Positions 1 through 3,957 of a DNA stretch of 5,352 bases are shown here, piece after piece. The stretch covers positions 1 to 5,352 of the forward strand of contig JBBDSH010000062.1 of NCBI GenBank assembly GCA_040905045.1. The letters run 5' to 3'. Every line of letters starts with the position of its first letter. Position 1 is the stretch's first letter. The position numbers were made by a program, and so were the translations under genes. Origin of the DNA: JBBDSH01 sp040905045 (GTDB lineage Bacteria; Pseudomonadota; Gammaproteobacteria; Eutrophobiales; Eutrophobiaceae). The notes under the pieces were generated by a model, which saw nothing but the letters and a program-made list of their open reading frames with translations, was not told the DNA's origin and did not search any database.

Positions 1-411
1 AAGAAGATTATTCTCTGGCACGGCTGGGCGGATGTCGGACTCAATCCGATTCGTACCATCCAGTATTACGAAAAGGTCATACAAGAAATGGGCGGACAGA
101 CTGTATCGGAATTCATGCGATTATTTATGGTGCCGGGGATGTACCATTGCAACGGTGGTCCCGGTCCGGACCTGTTCGACGATCTGTCCGCGCTGGAGAA
201 CTGGGTGGAGAAAGGACGGGTACCGGAGCGTATGACGGCCTATAAAACCGGTGGCAAGAACGAATTCTATCCGAACAGGGCACCCTCCAGACATGCAGGC
301 AGGACTTATGTGATCCGCTCACGGCCGCTCTGTGCCTATCCGAAAGTGGCCCGTTATGATGGCAGCGGCAGCATTGATAGGGCGGAGAATTTCCACTGTA
401 AATCGCCGTAG
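1..411 (+). CDS. Tannase/feruloyl esterase family hydrolase, C-terminal fragment
   Basis: The reading frame is open from the first base and ends at TAG 409-411, giving the last 136 residues of a protein that starts outside the window. The tannase/feruloyl esterase family is made of alpha/beta hydrolases that cleave esters of gallic or hydroxycinnamic acids, usually outside the cytoplasm. Seen here: the segment HGWADVGLNP (fragment residues 7-16), which carries the family's catalytic Asp (residue 11), then VPGMYHCNGGPGPD, which carries the catalytic His-Cys pair (49-50), then the typical ending RPLCAYPKVARYDGSGS and a final Cys two residues before the C-terminal Ser-Pro. In this family the catalytic His and Ser are each next to a Cys, and these form a disulfide (the CS-D-HC arrangement). 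The Cys-Ser half is not in the window. The substrate cannot be told from this fragment. The neighbouring aromatic-catabolism genes favour a plant phenolic ester. Confidence 0.88.
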   Translation, partial: KKIILWHGWADVGLNPIRTIQYYEKVIQEMGGQTVSEFMRLFMVPGMYHCNGGPGPDLFDDLSALENWVEKGRVPERMTAYKTGGKNEFYPNRAPSRHAGRTYVIRSRPLCAYPKVARYDGSGSIDRAENFHCKSP

Positions 412-500
412 CGGTAGTATACTGGAAGTTACAATGAGCTATACGAGCCGGATCTTGTGCATGGAGCGATTGATAATGAATGGATTATCCAGTAACAGGT

Positions 501-510
501 CTGTACACAG
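501..510. promoter_or_regulatory. Candidate operator, CTGTACACAG dyad
   Basis: The arms CTGT and ACAG surround a central AC. Counting the flanking bases, TCTGT-AC-ACAGA spans 500-511. It covers the candidate -35 hexamer, a classic position for a repressor. A copy differing at one base (CTGTATACAG, a perfect palindrome) lies just upstream of the transporter gene at 3729-3738. The binding protein is unknown and no regulator gene is in the window. Confidence 0.3.
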
Positions 511-530
511 ATTCTGAATACTTATTTAAT
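502..530 (+). promoter_or_regulatory. Candidate sigma70 promoter for the RidA-FmdA gene pair
   Basis: A TGTACA hexamer at 502-507 (4 of 6 matches to TTGACA) is followed, after exactly 17 bases, by TTTAAT at 525-530 (5 of 6 matches to TATAAT), in an AT-rich stretch. Transcription would begin near 537, just before the ATG codons at 546 and 558. This would exclude the in-frame ATG at 480 as the start on this transcript. The -35 lies within a 10-bp dyad at 501-510. A second possible -10 (TATAAA, 536-541) has only a poor -35. This is a match by eye with no experimental support. Confidence 0.35.
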
Positions 531-557
531 TGTTTTATAAATCCTATGAACCCATGC

Positions 558-1037
558 ATGAATTCGATACGTTATTTATCATCTATCATCACAATGACGT
601 TTCTGTTATTGTCATATGCGATTCTGATTCTTATTCCATTGCCCGTATCAGCGGATGAGATTAGATTTATCCGCAGCGACAGGGTGGAAAGGCTGGAGCT
701 GCCTTTTTCCGATGTTGTCCGGGTCGGCAATATGTTGTACTTGTCCGGAATGCTTGGCGTCGACCCCAATCAGCACGTTCTGGTTGAAGGCGGCGTCGCC
801 GCCCAGACCCGGCAGGCCCTGGACAATATAAAAGCCTTGCTCGAAGCCAATGGTTCGGATATGAATCATGTGGTCAAATGCACGGTTTTTCTTACCAGTT
901 CGGATGACTGGGCCGCAATGAGTGAAGTCTATAAAACCTTTTTTAACGAGCATTTGCCGGCGCGTAGTGCAGTCACGGTTAAAGGCCTGGCAAGGAATGC
1001 GTTGGTTGAGATTGAATGTATTGCAATATTGAAATGA
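558..1037 (+). CDS. Exported RidA/YjgF-family protein (signal peptide plus one Rid domain)
   Basis: Rid proteins form small trimers. The RidA subfamily hydrolyses reactive enamines/imines such as 2-aminoacrylate, while other subfamilies have roles such as aminomuconate deaminase or remain unassigned. With the ATG at 558 the product is 159 residues. It has a short N-terminus containing Arg, a long hydrophobic stretch (about residues 10-28) and a cleavage-like VSA-DE site after residue 32, followed by a full-length Rid domain. Seen in the domain: GNMLYLSGM, VAAQTRQALDNIKALL, TVFL, PARSAV and VEIECIAI. Against E. coli RidA aligned by eye, Arg105 (PARS), Glu120 (first E of EIE) and Ser30 are kept, but Tyr17 becomes Phe and Asn88 becomes Asp. 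ATGs at 546 and 480 are in the same frame. No good Shine-Dalgarno precedes 546 or 558, and GGAG at 463-466 is 13 bases from 480. I chose 558 because it gives a normal signal peptide. The longer form would add an acidic tail and lies across the candidate promoter. The family is secure, the start and export are likely, and the substrate is unknown. Confidence 0.88.
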   Translation: MNSIRYLSSIITMTFLLLSYAILILIPLPVSADEIRFIRSDRVERLELPFSDVVRVGNMLYLSGMLGVDPNQHVLVEGGVAAQTRQALDNIKALLEANGSDMNHVVKCTVFLTSSDDWAAMSEVYKTFFNEHLPARSAVTVKGLARNALVEIECIAILK

Positions 1038-1060
1038 ATTCTGTGTAAGATCGTATATCC

Positions 1061-1067
1061 GGGTGAT
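1061..1067 (+). promoter_or_regulatory. Shine-Dalgarno sequence that decides the FmdA start
   Basis: GGGTGAT contains GGTGAT, which matches the 3' half of the canonical ribosome-binding sequence (GGAGGTGATC). It ends 6 bases before ATG 1074 and directly abuts the alternative GTG at 1068, which is too close to be used. This supports ATG 1074, two codons inside the longest open frame. Confidence 0.5.
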
Positions 1068-1073
1068 GTGATC

Positions 1074-2333
1074 ATGAAAAATATAAAACGGTTTTTTTGT
1101 ATGGCAGGCCTACTGGCTGTTTGCCTGCCGGGCATGAAGCTTGTAACTGCAGAGGCTCATGAGGTTGTGCACATAAACAGAGAAGGGGAGAATTGCATCG
1201 TCGATCCGTATTGTTTTAACCGTCTGCATTACAATGTTCCCATGAAAATCCGGGCCAGACCCGGACAGACCATTATTTTCGAAACAAGGAATACCACGGA
1301 CTTCAATCTTGACCCGAATGTAGAGGTGGAAGATCCGCGTATGCATGATGTCCCGGGAAGCACGGTACACCCGCTTACCGGCCCGGTTTACATAGAAGGT
1401 GCGAAGGCGGGCGATATCCTGGCCGTCACCATTGAGAAAGTCATCCCCGGTGAATACGGTATTACCGCGATCCTGCCATTCGGCCTGATCTCCGATCTGT
1501 TTCCGAATGAGCGTTATCAGGTTCTGTGGGAACTGGGTGAAGATTACGCCGTATCAGAGGCACTGCCCGGTATCCGGATCCCCAATGCGGGTTTCCCCGG
1601 TATTGTCACAGTCCTGCCCGACGAACAGCTGACCCGTACTGTCCTGGACCGCGAACATCAGCTGGAACAGGCGGGCGGGTCCGTCTCCCTGCCATTGCCC
1701 GTGAACGCCGCGCCCGCCGATCTTTGCGGTCCTGATGGTAGTCACAGGCATGAATGTCTGCGCACCGTACCGCCACGTGAACATGGCGGTAACCTGGACA
1801 TACGCTATCTTGCATCTGGAGCGACGTTGTATCTACCCTGTTATATTGACGGATGTGGATTAGCGATTGGCGATGTGCATTATGCCCAGGGAGACGGTGA
1901 GGTATCAGGTACCGGTATTGAGATGGACGCAACCGTTGTTGTAACAACAGATATCGTCAGGGACCGCACAATTCGGCATGGCGCCCATTATGAAGGCCCG
2001 TCGACTCTGCTCGATATTCCATCGGAACGTTTTTATGCGACTACGGGTTTTCCCCTCAAGGCCAAAGGCCAGGTGCCGCGTGATATGCAATATCTGGATT
2101 CGCCGCACGTGGCGGATTTGGAAAATCTGTCCAAGGATATTTCCTTGGCGGCGCGTAATGCCCTGATTGAGATGCTCCATTATCTTACGGAAATGAAAGG
2201 CCTGACCCGTGAGCAGGCTTATATTGTAATGAGTGTCGCCGTGGATTTGCGTATCGGCCAGGTTGTTGATGCGCCCAACAGCGGCGTATCCGCCATTCTG
2301 CCGCTTGATATTTTCACTGAAGAATCTGAATAA
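1074..2333 (+). CDS. Exported acetamidase/formamidase (FmdA/AmdA) family protein
   Basis: The family hydrolyses small amides such as formamide or acetamide to the acid and ammonia. The 419-residue product has a signal peptide: MKNIKR, a hydrophobic core at about residues 9-23, and a likely cut after TAEA (residue 28). The rest covers the whole family fold. HYNVPMKIRARPGQTIIFET (about 52-71) is the usual start. HPLTGPVYIEGAKAGDILAV (99-118), HGGNLDIRYL (237-246) and IGDVHYAQGDGEVSGTGIE (265-283) are the strongest signatures. The C-terminal helical part has AYIVMSVAVDLRIGQVVD. The length is close to that of formamidases (about 400). The mature part has six Cys (41, 47, 218, 228, 256, 261) in three close pairs, unusual for a family usually found in the cytoplasm and consistent with disulfides. 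There is no convincing lipobox (LAVC has Val before Cys). The gap to the RidA gene is 36 bp with no terminator, so the two are probably co-transcribed. The family is certain. The substrate is not, and activity on small amides is inferred from the family only. Confidence 0.92.
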   Translation: MKNIKRFFCMAGLLAVCLPGMKLVTAEAHEVVHINREGENCIVDPYCFNRLHYNVPMKIRARPGQTIIFETRNTTDFNLDPNVEVEDPRMHDVPGSTVHPLTGPVYIEGAKAGDILAVTIEKVIPGEYGITAILPFGLISDLFPNERYQVLWELGEDYAVSEALPGIRIPNAGFPGIVTVLPDEQLTRTVLDREHQLEQAGGSVSLPLPVNAAPADLCGPDGSHRHECLRTVPPREHGGNLDIRYLASGATLYLPCYIDGCGLAIGDVHYAQGDGEVSGTGIEMDATVVVTTDIVRDRTIRHGAHYEGPSTLLDIPSERFYATTGFPLKAKGQVPRDMQYLDSPHVADLENLSKDISLAARNALIEMLHYLTEMKGLTREQAYIVMSVAVDLRIGQVVDAPNSGVSAILPLDIFTEESE

Positions 2334-2342
2334 ATTTGGTAT

Positions 2343-3719
2343 TCAACCGGTATCGGGTGCGGAGGCCGATGCGGGTTTGTCGTCCAGCTGCAGTGCACTG
2401 AAGCGAATGTAACTGAGACGTACGAGTATCAGGGCGGCTACTCCGCCTATCAGCATCGGCAGGGTGGCAGCCAGGAAGATTTGATTCATGGGGATCCCCA
2501 GGCCAATCAGGGCCCCTCCAATTAACGGACCGAGAATGGAACCGAAACGCCCGACAGCCAGTGCCCAGCCCACGCCCTTGGAACGGATATGAGTGGGATA
2601 AAGCAGGCCGGCTGCGGCGTTGTTGCCGAATTGTACTCCCATGACCATGACGCCGGTCAATGTGGACATGAATACCAGTAAGGGGAATGGTATGCCTTCC
2701 AGACCGAGTATGAAAATCGTCGGGATCCCCAAAAGAAACAGTACGGCGATGACAAGGAAACCAAAACGATCCATCAGAAAGCTGACCAGTAAACCGCCGA
2801 TAGCGCCGCCGACATGAAAGATGCCACTGGCGAGCGCGGCTTGCCCCGACGGTAGTCCCTTGGCCTCGAACAGCAACGGCATCCAGCTGTTGAGTAAATA
2901 CATAGTCATGAGAACCATACCAAAGCAGATCCACAGAAGAGGTGTGATCAGCATCAGGCCGTTGCTATAGATTTGTTTCAACCCCAGGCCTTTGCTTTCT
3001 TCATCGAATCGGGTGATGACGAATTCGGCATCGTCGTTAATGGTCAGATCCTTTCGGAGTTTCCGAGCGACTCTCAACAATTGTTTGCGCTTTTCCGGAT
3101 ACAACGCCAGGTACTTGACCGATTCCGGCAGGGTAAACAGCATGCAAAAGGCGACGATCAACGGGATCAGGCCGCCGAGCAGGAAGATCACCTCCCAGCC
3201 AAAATGCGGCAGCAGCCAGGCGGAAATAACGCTGGGTGTGCCGCCGCCCAGGGTGATGCCGATGAACATCAGTACGGTCAACATGGCACGAAACCGTTTG
3301 GGGGATAGTTCCGAATTCAGAGAGATGGCGTTAGGCATCAGGCCGCCGATGCCGATACCGGTGAGAAAGCGCAGGACGATAATCTGATTAAGGCTGGTCG
3401 CCCAGACTATGGCCAGGGTGCCCAGGCCGTAGATAACGCAACTGACAATAATAGCCGGCTTGCGGCCGTAGCGGTCGCCGATGAACCCCATCAGCGGGGC
3501 GCCGAAGAGAATGCCGAACAGGCTGGCGCTGAACGCCGGGCCCAGGGAGGATGCTTCGATTCCCCACTCCCGTACCAGTTCGGGCGCGGCAAAGGCCAGG
3601 GCGGTGATATCGTAACCGTCCCCGAACATCGCCAAAAACGACCATATAAAAAGATTGAAATTGAACCAGCCAAGCTTTTGGTTATCGACCAGTTCTTCCA
3701 CCTGGATAACCCGGGCCAT
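2343..3719 (-). CDS. MFS transporter, aromatic acid:H+ symporter (AAHS) type
   Basis: This is an inner-membrane permease of 458 residues, the usual size for PcaK/BenK-type carriers, which import aromatic acids such as 4-hydroxybenzoate, benzoate or vanillate with protons. The sequence alternates about twelve hydrophobic segments with short loops and has one long central cytoplasmic loop (about 200-250). Diagnostic features: the TM1 motif DGYD (34-37), matching the DGFD acidic motif essential in PcaK; the MFS loop motif GFIGDRYGRK (79-88) between TM2 and TM3 and its weaker repeat LMDRFG (315-320); LPES after TM6 (197-200); and YPTHIRSKGVGWALAVGRFG (374-393) leading into TM11. The start is ATG (3717-3719) with AGGGGG at 3725-3730, spaced by 5 bases. 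It lies downstream of the dioxygenase gene on the same strand but 238 bp away, so it may have its own promoter. Its 3' end faces the FmdA gene with 9 bp between the stops. The exact substrate is unknown. The neighbours suggest a lignin-type aromatic acid. Confidence 0.93.
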   Translation of the reverse strand: MARVIQVEELVDNQKLGWFNFNLFIWSFLAMFGDGYDITALAFAAPELVREWGIEASSLGPAFSASLFGILFGAPLMGFIGDRYGRKPAIIVSCVIYGLGTLAIVWATSLNQIIVLRFLTGIGIGGLMPNAISLNSELSPKRFRAMLTVLMFIGITLGGGTPSVISAWLLPHFGWEVIFLLGGLIPLIVAFCMLFTLPESVKYLALYPEKRKQLLRVARKLRKDLTINDDAEFVITRFDEESKGLGLKQIYSNGLMLITPLLWICFGMVLMTMYLLNSWMPLLFEAKGLPSGQAALASGIFHVGGAIGGLLVSFLMDRFGFLVIAVLFLLGIPTIFILGLEGIPFPLLVFMSTLTGVMVMGVQFGNNAAAGLLYPTHIRSKGVGWALAVGRFGSILGPLIGGALIGLGIPMNQIFLAATLPMLIGGVAALILVRLSYIRFSALQLDDKPASASAPDTG

Positions 3720-3728
3720 ATTATCCCC

Positions 3729-3738
3729 CTGTATACAG
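3729..3738. promoter_or_regulatory. Candidate operator, perfect palindrome CTGTATACAG
   Basis: This is a perfect 10-bp palindrome 9 bases upstream of the transporter ATG, sharing its edge with the Shine-Dalgarno. It differs at one base from the dyad over the -35 of the candidate RidA-FmdA promoter (501-510). TGTATACA-like cores are seen in operators of several repressor families, including GntR-type proteins, but the regulator cannot be named here. Its position could let a bound protein block transcription or, as RNA, affect ribosome access. Confidence 0.3.
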
Positions 3739-3746
3739 TTATTATT

Positions 3747-3758
3747 TTCGGATCCGAA
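3747..3758. promoter_or_regulatory. Candidate operator, perfect palindrome TTCGGATCCGAA
   Basis: This is a perfect 12-bp inverted repeat without a spacer, 27 bases upstream of the transporter start and 8 bases from the second palindrome. Its place between the likely promoter area and the start codon suits a repressor site. It could also be a chance palindrome. No partner copy was found elsewhere in the window by eye. Confidence 0.3.
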
Positions 3759-3957
3759 TCCTGGATGCGGATTTGTACCGAATATTACACTATATGTGTG
3801 ACAGGGCTAAATTAGTATTCCTTCCTGGTGTGTCATGTGGGGACTTAGGCAGCTTGAGTGGTTCGGGATGCCGCATTCGGACTGTCCCGCATGTCTGTGC
3901 TGTACTGTGCCCCTAATAAATTGCATATGGAAGAGGAACAACCGTATAGCGGGGATA

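Larger units (their letters stand above)
3720..3957. other. Intergenic region between the dioxygenase and transporter genes
   Basis: This 238-bp stretch holds no convincing gene. Read on the minus strand it is the 3' flank of the dioxygenase gene and the leader of the transporter gene. Near the transporter start are a Shine-Dalgarno (3725-3730) and two perfect palindromes (3729-3738 and 3747-3758). A weaker dyad, ACAC-TATAT-GTGT, lies at 3787-3799. TATAGT and TAATAT on the minus strand in that area could be -10 elements, but neither has an acceptable -35 at 16-18 bases. No GC-rich hairpin followed by a T-run is seen after the dioxygenase stop, so read-through into the transporter is possible. 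Confidence 0.5.

Noticed and set aside
480..557. The in-frame ATG at 480 as the start of the RidA-family gene (185 residues).
   Set aside because: It would put an acidic 26-residue tail before the signal peptide and would lie upstream of the candidate promoter. GGAG at 463-466 is 13 bases away, rather far. It remains possible.
1074..1157. A lipoprotein signal in the FmdA-family protein (LAVC).
   Set aside because: The residue before Cys is Val, not Gly, Ala or Ser, and a normal signal peptidase I site (AEA-H) follows.
2314..2934. A 206-codon open frame on the minus strand overlapping the transporter gene in another frame.
   Set aside because: The translation is rich in Arg, Ser and His with no membrane segments or known motifs, and the transporter frame through the same bases is clearly coding.
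3787..3799. The dyad ACAC-TATAT-GTGT in the transporter upstream region as an operator.
   Set aside because: Four-base arms are too short to stand out from chance in AT-rich DNA, and it has no second copy near a promoter in the window.
3867..3889. A broken GC-rich hairpin on the minus strand downstream of the dioxygenase stop as a terminator.
   Set aside because: The stem is interrupted by unpaired bases and no run of T follows on the minus strand.
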